This document shows positions 1-10,699 of a stretch of 64,000 nucleotides of DNA, piece by piece; the first letter of the stretch is position 1; every line of letters begins with the position of its first letter. A program made the translations under genes and the position numbers. This stretch comes from Lycium barbarum (taxonomy: Eukaryota; Streptophyta; Magnoliopsida; Solanales; Solanaceae), in NCBI RefSeq assembly GCF_019175385.1, contig NC_083345.1, positions 119,229,657 through 119,293,656 of the forward strand. Direction: 5' to 3'. The notes below the pieces were generated by a model. It saw nothing but the letters and a program-made list of their open reading frames with translations, made no database searches and was not told the origin of the DNA.

Positions 1-713
1 GAGTGGGAGATTATTAGAGTTGAAAACTCAGTATAACACGTAATCATAAACTCCCTTTAAAGATTTAATCTATCTAACTTCAACCAGACAACCTTTGTTG
101 AAAACGTTCCCCCACTAATACTAGTAATCTGTTATTTTTCTAACAGATTTCTATCACAAATTGACCCAACATTAAAGAACAAACATTTCGACCAAGGTAA
201 TTTATACTATAAGAGATTAATGCTGTTGTAGAAGACATTTGGCTAAATTTTACTTCATCTATAGTAATCTGGCATAAATAGAACTTAGTCACTGTTTATC
301 TAAGTTTTCAGTTCCTTTATGTATCTATACTATCTAAGTTGCTTTCTTTTAATTTGTTAATGGATTAGGCCTCTCAAGATGTTAAGATATCATCTACTTA
401 TTTATCTACTGAGTTCCATTCTTGCTGAAAAATAATTAGATAAATAAACGAGTTCAATAGAAATATTAAGTATGTGAAGATTGTTATACGCACCCTTTCA
501 CAGAGCCAATACATCATAATAAAAGACCCTAATATGACCAATCACGTGTAATAAATCATATGAACTACTCAATTTTACCTATCTTATTACAATCAAACAA
601 TGTACCAGGAATTATGCACCAAACATTTTCATCAAAGTCAATGAGAATTCTCAATCATTGGTAAAACATCTAATGGCTGTTGAATATTCATTCTTTAATT
701 ATTTTACTTACCT

Positions 714-3311
714 CTAGTTGATTGTGTCAAAGGCATCAACTTTAAGAATGTTGTTTCCCAACTCCTCCTCTTGATCATTTTGGATCTTCTTAGCGACTTC
801 CACAAGGGAAGGAGTGCATCCCCGTAACTCAATTTGCTGCAGTGTCATACTATCTGCAAATGCTTGAGGAATCTCTTGTAAGGAACGACAGTTTCTGAAA
901 ATTATGCTTTCGAGAAGTGGGAAAGAATCATCGGTGGACCTCCAGTATTTAAGACCCGTGTTCTCTAGAAGCAAGAATTTCAATTCAGGAAATCCCATCT
1001 CTGATACTTCCCATACATATTCCCCGACAGGCTCCCTACCATAGAAGAGATTAACCTTCAATTTGAGCACCTCGAGTTTGTGCAACTTGCTAATGATTGT
1101 CATGGCCTTCCATGGTTGATAAGTTCCTTGAAGTGTCAGCTTCTTGAGATTCGGTGGGAAAGAATCCGGACATGGAACTGGAAGCTTATGATTGTAAGTG
1201 TCGTATACTACGATTTTTAGTGCCTCTAGCTCAGGTAAATATATAATATTATCTAGGGATTTGGGCTCACGACAAAAGTCATCAGTTCTGCCACAAATTC
1301 CCAATTTTTTCACTTTTTTAATCCCTTCAAACATCTGTTTAGTGCAACAATCAGGACTCAACCCATAAATACTTTGCAAGTTATCCAAAACCTGGTACTT
1401 AACATCATCGGCAGATAACTTTAGAGAACACAAATAAAAGCTTTGCAAGTGGAGATGCCTCAATTGAGACATTTTCCATGTTCCATTTGGTAGGTGAAAC
1501 CAACTGGGTTTACTTGTCTTTCTTTCACGAATAATAAAAGTTTGTAAATTTTGAAGCTTATAAACTGGTAGATATGGACACGTGTTCAAACGCCCCATAG
1601 CCAAATATCTCAAGGAAACCAGGTAAGATAATTCCTTAGGGAAACTACTCCTGCCCAATCGCCCCAAGTCCAATACTCTAAGAAGTTTGAAATGGTTTAG
1701 TCCTAATTCAATAGTACTAGACCTAATTTCACCCGAAAGAAACTTAAGAGAACGTGTTTTACTGTAAGTAAGAGAGGGAAAAAAACAACCTTCCTCTAAA
1801 TGAAATGAAACCCACCGACGATCTTGAATAACACTTTTGGGTTCAGAAATTGAGGGATTTGGAACGTACAAAAGATTCTCGCTTTCAGCTTCTCTCAAGC
1901 ATAAATCATGGAGAAGATCATGAATCCCACATGTCTTGATATTTCCATCCAAACTATGCTTGCTAACAACAATTAGACTTTTATCAATAAGATCATGTAG
2001 GAGATTAGCAGCCACTTTTTCCCACTCCCCAAGCCCCCTCAGCTCAAAGAGTCCCTGCCATCCACAATTGAATCAACTTTTCCACAGAAATTTCACTAGC
2101 TTTTTGGAAAACTCCAAAATACAGAAAGCAAGCTTTCAAGTGTGAAGGAAGATGCTTGTAGCTCAAAGAGAGCACTCCTGAGCAACGTTGATAATCATCA
2201 ACGTCTACTAATGAGCTTACACTTTGAGCAACTTCATACCACTCGTGCAGCGTCCTCTTCCTAGAAAGAGACCCCGCAACCACCGAAATCATCAGTGGTA
2301 ATCCTTTGCAATTTTTTACTACCTCCCTTCCGACACTCTCAAATTCAGCTGGACAATCTTTTTTGCCGAACGCCTTTTGGCAAAACAAATTCCAACTTTC
2401 CTTTGGCTCTAGGAAACGCATTGGAAAAAGTCCCTCGTGAGAGCTAGCATATTGAGCAACGTTAATGTCCCGAGTAGTCAACAATATTCTACTTCTCTTA
2501 CTGTCATCTGGAAACCATAGTTTAATCTCATCCCAGGCATCGCTGCTCCATATGTCATCCACAACAATCAAATACCTTCTTCTCTTTAAACTTTTCTGCA
2601 AGCAATCAGCTAGTTCTTCATCTTTTTTCTTATCAAGCTCTTGATTCACGCCAATAGCTCTTGAAGGACGGATAGAAGCATCTTTCTTATACTATAGTCC
2701 TCGGACACAGTAATCCATCCACGAACATCAAAGAAGCCCACAATTGAGGAATCAGAAAACATATTTTTGGCAAAAGTTGACTTACCTATGCCGCCCATTC
2801 CAACAATAGAGATGACTTGCGGTTGAGATGAGCGTCCGGTAAGTAGATCTAGCATGCGCTTTCGTTCATTGCTGTGCCCCACCATGTCCTTCTCAAGGGT
2901 TGAAACATGCAATCGTGGTGAAAGCGAACGATTTCCAGCTAGCAAATTGTTATTCCTCTTCTGCAGCTTGATGAACTCTTTCTTCACAGAATCCATGTCT
3001 TGTATAGCTTGTCGCAAGATCTTAAGAAGCCTCTCATTTGCCTCTGTTCGAACCTGTTCATCCTTCTCCTTAACCAGTAATACTTGAGATTCGACTTCGT
3101 GTTCTACTTCATTTGCTAAATCTTCTACCTTTTCTTGCAAAGCCTTCATTGGTTCATCATCAGAATTGTCAAGAAACTCTAGCACAGAGCTGACCTTCTC
3201 GTAGAGTGATTCCAAATGTTCTTTGTGGTCCTCTTCAAGGTGTAATAAGTCGGATTGGGAAATCAGGTGTATTGTTCCCATCAGAGAAGTTACAGCAGCA
3301 TAAGCAGCCAT
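714..3311 (-). pseudogene. CC-NBS-LRR (NLR) resistance gene, copy A, frameshifted
   Basis: This is the counterpart of the intact NLR at 39467-42082. NLRs of this class are cytoplasmic or membrane-associated immune receptors that bind ADP/ATP through an NB-ARC domain. The start is the ATG at 3311 (MAAYAAVTSL), matching copy B. The coiled coil and P-loop (GMGGIGKST) are intact, but one base is missing near 2660 relative to copy B, so translation stops at 2646 after about 221 residues. A second, 2-nt deletion lies near 2055, between the RNBS-D region and the rest of the ARC2 domain. Kinase-2, GLPL and the LRRs remain readable in the other frames. The length is 2598 bp against 2616 in copy B; the 18-bp difference is accounted for by these 3 nt plus in-frame losses of 4 and 1 codons in the LRR. 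Assembly error at the two indels is possible, but a truncated product is the simplest reading. Confidence 0.88.
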
Positions 3312-4941
3312 CTTTCTTGCTACAATTATGTGAATGAAGAGACTAACAGAAAGTTGGCACACAAAAAATGATAGACAAGTTTGAAAACTACTGAGAAAGC
3401 TTTGTTTGAATATGGAAGAATTTTGCACAATGGAAACGATAAAATATGATAAATAGGTGGGTGTAGTTTCTAAGCAATTTTAAATTTTGATGAAGTTTCC
3501 TAGAACTGAAAGCTGAAGACTTAGAATACCATGTAATAGTCATTAATTGGCACATGGCAAAAGAACAACAAAACAAACAAAATATAGGTCTTTGTGTTCA
3601 TAGACCACTTTCTTTATTTTAGTAGTAATGATTATTGTACAGCATCAAATTGTTGACACATAAAGAATTAGTACTTAAATTAAAGAACCCTGCGAAACTA
3701 CTACACTAGTTTGGCCCAAATTTGACCACACCTATAAAAGGACATCTATAACCTTTACTTGTAGAATTTTTGTTACCATCAATTTCCCACCAATAATTTT
3801 TCCTCCAAAACACACTATTAAATATACTAACTTATGCTTATTCAAGTCAAAATAATTTGAAAATTTCAAGGAGAAATAAATAGAAAAATTTCAAATAACA
3901 TAATGTTTAGAATATTCTTCTTGCTTGATCCTTTTCGCCAACTTTAATTTAAAAAATAAATCATCATTATTAAAATACATAGCTCATTTTATAATTATTG
4001 TCTCCTAGCACTTAAAATAATTGGAGGTAATATGAAAACATGAATAGGTCCAAACTTTTATATAATTGTATAAAAGAAATCAGATACTTTATAAACATTC
4101 TAGGGAGGGAAAAGGGTCAAATATACCCCTCTACTTTAGTTTAATAGTTAAATATTCTTCGTTAGTCAAAATAGATAAATATATCATTTTCGTTAGTCAA
4201 AGTAGACAAATATACCGCTTCCGTTAAGAAGTACACAAATATACCCTTTAGTTGACAGAATCCCCAATTCCACATTAATTATCCGATTTAACTTCAAAAA
4301 AATCATGTCCCACCAGCCACAACCCGCAAATTAAATTTTTTCCACCTAAATATACACACCCAAGTATATCATTATCTTTTAAACATTTAATGTTAATCTT
4401 GATGAAGTTCCCTAGAGCTTAACTAATTAAATTTCAAATTGAAATTTACTATTGCCTTCCCCTACTGACTTAGTATACAGTGTGTCAGTTATACATATGT
4501 TCATGTGCGCACATGCTCTCTTCCCTCAACCAATGTATAGCGCTGCTATTTTCCTGATAAATGTTACAACTTAAAACTTATACTAGGGCCGAGCTCACAT
4601 GCAATATGTTTTGTTAATCAGTTGGCATACTTCTTTTCTTTAACATTTCACACTCTCTGACAGTTTAATTAATTAAGGGATGAACGAGTTTACCACGCCC
4701 CAAAACAAAAATTTTCTTCTCCCAATCAAATGCACATGCTGATTGATGCCTTGATGCCCGTCAATTGTAGCCTGTCACATGCAATATGTTTTGTTAATTA
4801 CTCAGTTGAGCACTTATTTTCTTTAACACTTCACACTCTCTTCTGACATTTTAATGTATTGCTGAATAATCTCAAATCTAATCTTCCTTCTCACTCTTAC
4901 ATTCAATATGTAGTAAGCAACAATTAAAATACTTATTATTA
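3312..4941. other. Upstream region of NLR copy A; no gene
   Basis: AT-rich non-coding DNA upstream of the copy A NLR. From about 3826 to 4941 it matches 42972-44093 in copy B closely. The nearer stretch, about 3477-3825, has no counterpart in copy B, where about 42445-42971 is unrelated sequence. Short runs at 4110-4260 repeat a motif of the form GTTAGTCAAA followed by a tract reading AAATATA, a dispersed non-coding repeat also found in copy B. Confidence 0.6.
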
Positions 4942-5133
4942 AGAGCCCGTTTGGCTTAGCTTATAAGTTGCTGGTTTTCAGCTTTTTTGAGTGTTTGGCT
5001 GGTCAGTTTATAAGTCATTTTGTGCTTAAAATAACCCAAAAAAATAAATTGGGGTAACCCAACTTTTTTTTTCCGCTTATAAGTTGTTTTCAGCTTATAA
5101 CCTGCTTTTTTTAAACTAAGACAAACGGTCCCT
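4942..5133. mobile_element. Small MITE with GAGCCCGTTTGG-type ends (copy A)
   Basis: About 190 bp. Its ends are imperfect inverted repeats: AGAGCCCGTTTGG on the left and the complement of AGGGACCGTTTGT on the right. The interior is self-complementary, with CTTATAAG-type words pairing across it. An orthologous copy sits at 44094-44276 in copy B, so it was inserted before the segmental duplication. No coding capacity. The superfamily is not certain because I could not fix a target duplication. Confidence 0.65.
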
Positions 5134-5253
5134 AAATTGAAGTAGCTAGAAATCAAGAGATGATTAATGAATCTAGGCAGGGCCGATCCATAGGCAAACA
5201 ACAACTGCTTTGGGCCCCAAATTCTTGGGGATCCCTATTTTTGGTAATAGCAG

Positions 5254-6143
5254 ACTTAGAGCCTGTTTGGATGGACTTCTGTCTATAAGCTGTTTGCAGT
5301 TTATAAGCTAAAAAGGATTACCAAAATGTCCCTCAAAAGATTGAAACACATTTTTACCCCTCATTTAAGTACTACTTTTTTTAAAAAAAAATTATAGTAC
5401 TAAATAGTAAATTCGCTTCAAATAAATGATAAATGAATTAATTAAATGGAAAGTCATTGGCATGAAATTCATGTATCTGCCAAATACTTGCTGCAAATTC
5501 ATTAATTAGTGCAGTTTCACTTTATTGTAATTACTTCCATTTCTGAGTAATTATTGGCGTATTGCAAAGGTCAAAAATATTTTCTTGACTAGTTTTTGAG
5601 TTATTTTGCCATTCTATTTGGAAAAATACTCAAATATATATTATACAGAGTTTTACGTATAATAATAAGAATTTATTATGTTAAAAAATAAGTGTTTAAT
5701 TTAGGTACGTATTTCAAATTGTCAAATTAAAGTCATTTATGATTTATATTCTATAATTAGCCTATATTTTGCAAGATAGATATTTTACTCTGTTAAAGTT
5801 AAGAAGCTTAATTTATTAATTGCATTATTAATTTATTTCAATTGTATTTTGAGGTGAGTTCAGTTGCGCAAAACACGATTTTTATTTAGACAAAATTAGA
5901 TATTTATGCAAGAAAGCGTCTTATGTTTTAAAAGAGAATAGCTAGACTCTATATCCTTGTAAACTCATTAAGACCGGCTTTAAAAGCTCTCTCCAGCCCA
6001 AGACAAACATCCGAAAATATCATAAGTCACCGTAATTAATAATTTAAAATATTTAAAAGGCATATGAAAAAACTACCGGTCAAAGAATAACTCATTTGAC
6101 TATGAAAAAGCGAAAAGTGTCAATCTTTTTGGGACGGAGGGAG
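5254..6143. other. Intergenic DNA with MITE remnants; no gene
   Basis: The stretch opens with a partial GAGCCTGTTTGG MITE end at 5254-5304. The duplicated block ends at about 5573, and the rest is AT-rich without a supported ORF. The right terminus of a Stowaway-like MITE (GGGACGGAGGGAGTA) lies at about 6131-6146. It abuts the start of homology with the NLR 3' flank, so the boundary of the third NLR copy coincides with a MITE end. Confidence 0.6.
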
Positions 6144-6215
6144 TACTCAATTTTACCTATCTTATTACAATCAAACAATATACCAGGAATTATGCACAAA
6201 ACATTTTCATCAAAA

Positions 6216-6901
6216 TCAATGAGAATTCTCAATCATTGGTAAAAACATATTCTGGTTGATTGTGTCAAAGGCATAAACTTGAAAGCTGTTTCCCGAAAAA
6301 TACTCTTGCTCTTTTTGGATCCCCTTAGCGAATTCCACAAGGGAAGGAGTGCATCCCCGTAACTCAATTCGCTGCAGTGTCGTACTATCTACAAATTCTT
6401 GAGGAATCTCTTGTAAGGAACAACACTTTCTGATAATTATGGTTCCCAGAAGTGGGAAAGAATCATCGGTGGACTTCCAATATTTAAGATCCCTGTTCTC
6501 TAGGAGCAAGAATTTCAATTTAGGAAATCCCTCTTCTGATACTTCCCAGACATTTTCCCCTACATGCTCCCAACCAAAGGAGCAATTAACCTTCAATTTG
6601 AGCACCTCGAGTTTGGGCAACTTGCTAATGATTGTCATGGCCTTCCACGGTTGATAAGCTCCTTGAAGTGTCAGCTTCTTGAGATTCAGTGGAAAAGAAC
6701 CCGGACATGGAACTGGAAGCTCATGATGCCAATATATTACGATTTTTAGTGCCTCTAGCTCCTGTAAATCTATAATATTATCTAGGGATTTGGGACAAAA
6801 GTCATCAATTGTGCCACAAATTCCCAATTTTTCCACTTTTTTAATCCCTTTAAACACTTGTTTTGTGCAACAATCAGGACGCAACCCACAAACACTTTGC
6901 T
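6216..6901 (-). pseudogene. NLR fragment: C-terminal LRRs only (third copy)
   Basis: Only the last third of the NLR is present. It begins at the LRR segment that reads PDCCTKQ in copies A and B and runs to the C-terminus. The coiled coil and NB-ARC domain are absent, so it cannot act as an immune receptor on its own. Homology stops near 6901, and from there the DNA is the upstream region of the divergently oriented NEDD8 protease. The LRR is mostly open, with leucine-rich motifs such as LPKLEVLKLKVN. The usual TAG stop after DTIN is CAG here, so the frame runs 12 residues further, ending in ENSH. A 42-bp block that follows the stop in copies A and B is missing. It could be transcribed from neighbouring signals, but it is most likely a dead fragment. 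Confidence 0.85.
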
Positions 6902-7020
6902 CGGCTCTTCCTTTGTCAGTGCTACACTTGTACTCCATTTTGTAAAGCTTATTTCAAGATCTTCAATTGGGACATTCAAGACCATTTGAACGATTCCATT
7001 CAAGAGTTATCATTGACGCC

Positions 7021-7704
7021 ATGGCTAAATCCAAAGCAGATGAGAAGATTCTCAGCTACAACGATGTCGTTCTCAGGCGATCAGATTTGGACATTCTCAA
7101 TGGTCCTAATTATCTCAATGACCGCATCATTGAGTTCTATTTTAGCTATCTCAGCTCACTCTTTCCATCTGACGACATATTACTGGTATCACCTTCTATT
7201 GCTTTCTGGATTAAAGAGTGTCCTGATCCTGCAAGCCTGAAGGATTTTATAGAACCACTTCATCTTTCTCGAAGGAAGTTGATTCTCTTACCTGTCAACG
7301 ATAATTCTGACGTGTGCATGGCTGAAGGTGGGAGTCATTGGAGCTTACTGGCTTTTGATAGAAACTCCAATGTATTTGTACATCATGACAGCAGCTCCGG
7401 GTGCATGAATGAGTATCATTCCAAACAGGTTTACAAGGTTACTCTTCCTTATACAGCATCCAACGGCACTTATAGAGAGTGTCCGGACACGCCAAAGCAA
7501 GTCAACGGTTATGATTGTGGCGTGTATGTCTTAGCTATTGCGCGAGTCATCTGTCAGTGGTTTGCAAGCAGTGGAACCCAAGATGCAAATGCTTTATGGT
7601 TCTCCCATTTGGAACAGCTCAGTCCAAGTGCTGTTACTGAGATGCGTAATGGGATTCTGGGGTTAATAAAAGGTCTGATGGCTGCACCCAAGAGTGTGGC
7701 ATAG
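7021..7704 (+). CDS. NEDP1: NEDD8-specific protease (SENP8/DEN1-like, C48 family)
   Basis: A single uninterrupted 227-residue ORF. NEDP1/DEN1 enzymes are cysteine proteases that process the NEDD8 (RUB) precursor and remove NEDD8 from non-cullin proteins in cytosol and nucleus. The triad is visible: His106 in GGSHWSLLAFDR, Asp123 in VHHDSSSG and Cys166 in NGYDCGVYV, with the oxyanion Gln160 in PKQVNGYDCG. The N-terminal LSYNDVVLRRSDLDIL segment and the length (about 220 residues) fit the family. The start is set at ATG 7021 (GACGCCATGGCT, a good plant context). The frame is open back to 6967, but that extension is unconserved-looking. DeSUMOylating ULP1 proteases share the fold, but the short length and lack of an N-terminal region favour NEDP1. 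The gene is divergent to the NLR fragment, whose end lies about 120 bp upstream. I see no intron, and no poly-A tail that would mark a retrocopy. Confidence 0.9.
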   Translation: MAKSKADEKILSYNDVVLRRSDLDILNGPNYLNDRIIEFYFSYLSSLFPSDDILLVSPSIAFWIKECPDPASLKDFIEPLHLSRRKLILLPVNDNSDVCMAEGGSHWSLLAFDRNSNVFVHHDSSSGCMNEYHSKQVYKVTLPYTASNGTYRECPDTPKQVNGYDCGVYVLAIARVICQWFASSGTQDANALWFSHLEQLSPSAVTEMRNGILGLIKGLMAAPKSVA

Positions 7705-8143
7705 TGGATGAAAATCAGGGAACGAGGTTACAATTCCAGCAGAGACCAAAAAAACTAGGTGAGGTTTAAATTTCCAGCAGAGAGCAGTGTGACGCTTGAC
7801 GGTCAGTTGTCTCTCACAATCTTTTTGGATTTCCAGGAAAGATTTGTTTTAAAGAAAGCTAATGGGGGAAACTAGGAATATAGTATCTCAATTTTGATAA
7901 AATGATATTAATATTCATTGTCGAAAAGACACTGTCGTAATCCATAATAGGTGAGGTATCTTTTACCTTTTGTGATTGTGCATAATGAACGAACTATTAT
8001 TTAGTGTTCCTTTAAGCTTTCTGTGCAAAGAAACCCGTTTGGTGGATCCATAAGATTTTCTCTGTTTTCCTTGTTCGAAGTTCTGTTATTCTCTGTGGTT
8101 GCTAATTGATTGGCTTAAGACATATTTTGTTTCTTTCTTTTAA

Positions 8144-8926
8144 CGGAAATGGGCCAGAATTATCCTGAACTTTGAGAAATGGTTTATTTATATCCTCGTT
8201 ATACTATTGGGTCAATTATGCCCTTCCCATTATACTGTGGTCCAAATTTATCCCTAATCTAACGGACTGCCACGTGTCCTAATCCTAGGCGTTTTGGCCA
8301 TTTCCCCCCAAATAATTTTTTACCCCACCCAAATAAACCCAACCCGACCCGTTCTCCTTCATGAAGCACCTGAATTTGGTTACTAGTTTGTCTCGAGGTG
8401 GCCAGTGTTAAGAGTCTATTTAAAGCAAAACTGAAGGCTTTGGTGTGAATATGCGAATTTTCTAACTGGTGTCACTTGACATCATTTCGACAGAGAATCA
8501 AGTTGATTACAACGAAGGACTAACTGAAGCAAATCATAGAAAATAATCCTGGTTGATGTTACAAAAATGCAAAAGAGCTCATAGTTTCTCAAATGTTGCA
8601 ACTTCCACAAGAAAGGGGCTTCTACCAGCAAATATGTTACTCAGAGGTGGCCTCTGAACCACAATTCTTATACCAAAAGGAAATGACAAAAGGAACGGGA
8701 AAAAATTGAAGGAGAAGGGTCGGGTTGGGTTTATTTGGGTGGGATAAAAAATTATTTCGGGGGAAATGGCCATAACGCCTAGGATTAGGGCACGTGGCAG
8801 TCCGTTTAGATTAGGGGTAAATTTGGACCATAGTATAGTGGTAAGGGCATAATTGGCCCAATAGTATAACGAAGGGTATAAATAAACCATTTCTCAAAGT
8901 TCAGGGGTAATTTTGGCCCTTTTCCG
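8144..8926. mobile_element. Non-autonomous Mutator-like element (long-TIR MULE)
   Basis: A 783-bp element with inverted repeats of roughly 200 bp. The left end reads CGGAAATGGGCCAGAATTA, and the complement of the right end starts CGGAAAAGGGCCAAAATTA. It is flanked by a perfect 9-bp target duplication, TTCTTTTAA, at 8135-8143 and 8927-8935. A 9-bp duplication with long TIRs is the Mutator signature. The 330-bp core (about 8360-8690) is not repeat-like and has no transposase, so the element must be moved in trans. The core may be captured host sequence. It lies about 440 bp downstream of the NEDD8 protease stop codon. Confidence 0.9.
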
Positions 8927-8935
8927 TTCTTTTAA

Positions 8936-10160
8936 AATGATTTAAGCTCCAGTGATGTACCATCTAAATTTCAAGTTTCATTGTTGATAGCTAAATGGAC
9001 TTTTGACTTTAATACACAAAAGCTGTGTTGTCTGAGTCTATCTCCATGTTAAGATTAGTACTACTACTAGCTCCTTTTGGTTTATATGCTAATCCTTTCC
9101 TTCATTTTCTATGTATGAACTTTCCCGAGCGAGTCCAATGCACTCATCTTTTCTCCATCATATTCCGTGTTGGGCTGGAAGCCCAACATAATATTATCGA
9201 GTCGGCCCCAACCAGCAGTACATTAATACCAGCAGTGCAGCAGCCTCGTCGAAGCACAAATTCGGCTATGATCGCCAGTAGCTAATTTCCTTCTCTTTGC
9301 TTATATTTTTTTCTTTTTGCAGCTTTTATTTGTGTGGATGTACAAGAAAATGACTAACGTTTTTACTCTTGTTTTTACTTAAACCAGATGATTTCCCAGA
9401 GCAGAATGTGAAAATATAGTCGCCACACTATGGACTAGTTTGATCATGTTTTCTTTTATCTTATCACAGATGATTTGGCTTTCAAAATTAGGATGTAAAT
9501 GAATTGAAAAATGTTAGAAGTGCACAAGAGGCAGACACCCTTTCTAGTAATTTTTTTTTTTTTTTCAAAAAAACGTTGGAATCAAGTAGTGTCTTTTAGC
9601 AATTATTTGGATTCCACCAAAATGAAATGGCAGATTCACCGGGTTTAAGCCCAATCGCCCTTTTCTTCAAAGCAATTTTTTTTTTTTTAATTTGAGGTTC
9701 AAATACCTTTTTTTTCTGTAAAATAAATGAATTTGTGAAACTTGAAGTCCAATTACTTTTTTAGCATAAGTTTTCAAGATAAAGGGCCAAAGGTTCAAAC
9801 ACTTACTGTTAAATAACTTGAAGATCTTATATCTTTTGAGTTAAAAACAAATGAGTTCATTAGCGGATTAAGAAGTTGAGTTATAATTATTACTCAAAGT
9901 CTTAATAAACCGTACACAGTTTGAAGAGATTTATTCCTTCATAATTAGTAAATTATAGACTTAATTCATTAATTGAATTAAAGATATGATTTGAAATTCT
10001 AAAAATGATTTTCAAAAGTAAACACTCCCTAAAGCTAAATAAAAAATGTACATTTTTTTTTTCTAAATTACTATCCATGAATATGCATCTCTCAAAATTT
10101 ATACATATAAACACATTTGACAAATAAGTTATACAAATTTTTAGCCATAAAATGTTAGAT
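8936..10160. other. Intergenic region; no gene recognised
   Basis: AT-rich DNA with two poly-T runs near 9549 and 9679. A short ORF at 9025-9285 (+) has ordinary residue composition in its second half (a Ser/Thr/Pro-rich stretch), but it resembles nothing I recognise. It could be an exon fragment. No splice or start evidence supports a gene. Confidence 0.4.
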
Positions 10161-10164
10161 CCGT

Positions 10165-10345
10165 AGGTAAACCGCATTGGGCGGATCCTTAATACCGAGG
10201 TGCTTAAAACCTTCCTCGGGGGATCACAAGAACCCTTACCCGTTCTCTGGATTTTATTTAAAGGTTTTCAATAATTAATCTTTAAATTGGTTTCCTAATT
10301 CCCATTCAATAAATTAGATGGCGACTCTGTTTGTTCACGACAAAG
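10165..10345 (+). mobile_element. Remnant of Tat-like Gypsy LTR end plus primer-binding site
   Basis: The segment has the look of the 3' end of a Tat-lineage LTR (GGTGCTTAAAACCTTCCTCG, then CTCTGGATTTTATTTAAAGG). It is followed by TGGCGACTCTG at 10319-10329, which resembles the TGGCGACTCC primer-binding site of the large element at 18232-37040. No partner LTR is seen nearby. It is a fragment and has no coding part. Confidence 0.55.
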
Positions 10346-10537
10346 AGACCAATTTAAGAGAATCTTTTATGCGCGAGCGTAAAAGCGGACCGTAACAGAG
10401 GTAATATAAATGCAGGTGTGATGCAATGCAATGCACTGACCAACTGTCTCATACTGTACACACTTGCTATGGACGGAAAAAAATCCACGTCTCGATAGTC
10501 ATGACCCATGGGGGACCCGCGAAGTCCATGTACCAGT

Positions 10538-10650
10538 CACTCCGCACATAACTCAGAGATGACTTCCACAACACTAGCCACTCCACACACAACCTAGAGA
10601 TGACTTCCATAACACTAGCCACTTCGCACACAGCCTAGAGGTGACTTTTA
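10538..10650. repeat. 41-bp tandem repeat, about 2.7 copies
   Basis: Units start at 10538, 10579 and 10620 and share the core GAGATGACTTCCA with CACTAGCCACT at the junctions. The period is exactly 41 bp. The array lies in non-coding retroelement leader-like DNA just downstream of the Tat-like primer site. Confidence 0.8.
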
Positions 10651-10699
10651 TTCTTCACTTTCTCATCATACATTTCTATAATATTTTTCCATCAATTTA

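Larger units (their letters stand above)
1..5573. repeat. Segmental duplication, copy A (NLR block)
   Basis: This block is collinear with 38549-51027, once the later insertions in that copy are set aside. Shared landmarks are the sequence GAGTGGGAGATTATTAGAG at the left edge, the whole NLR gene and its 3' flank, about 2 kb of upstream DNA and a small MITE. The last shared sequence reads GGCGTATTGCAAAGGT and ends near 5573, after which the two copies diverge. The left edge runs off the window, so the true size is unknown. Copy A lacks the Copia element and both SINE-like insertions of copy B, so those came after the duplication. Confidence 0.9.

Noticed and set aside
6967..7020. 18-codon upstream extension of the NEDD8 protease
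   Set aside because: The family's N-terminus starts with the MAKS-type residues at 7021 and the extension is not conserved-looking.
9025..9285. Possible small host gene (86 residues)
   Set aside because: No recognisable domain, no splice or start support and AT-rich surroundings; left as unassigned intergenic DNA.
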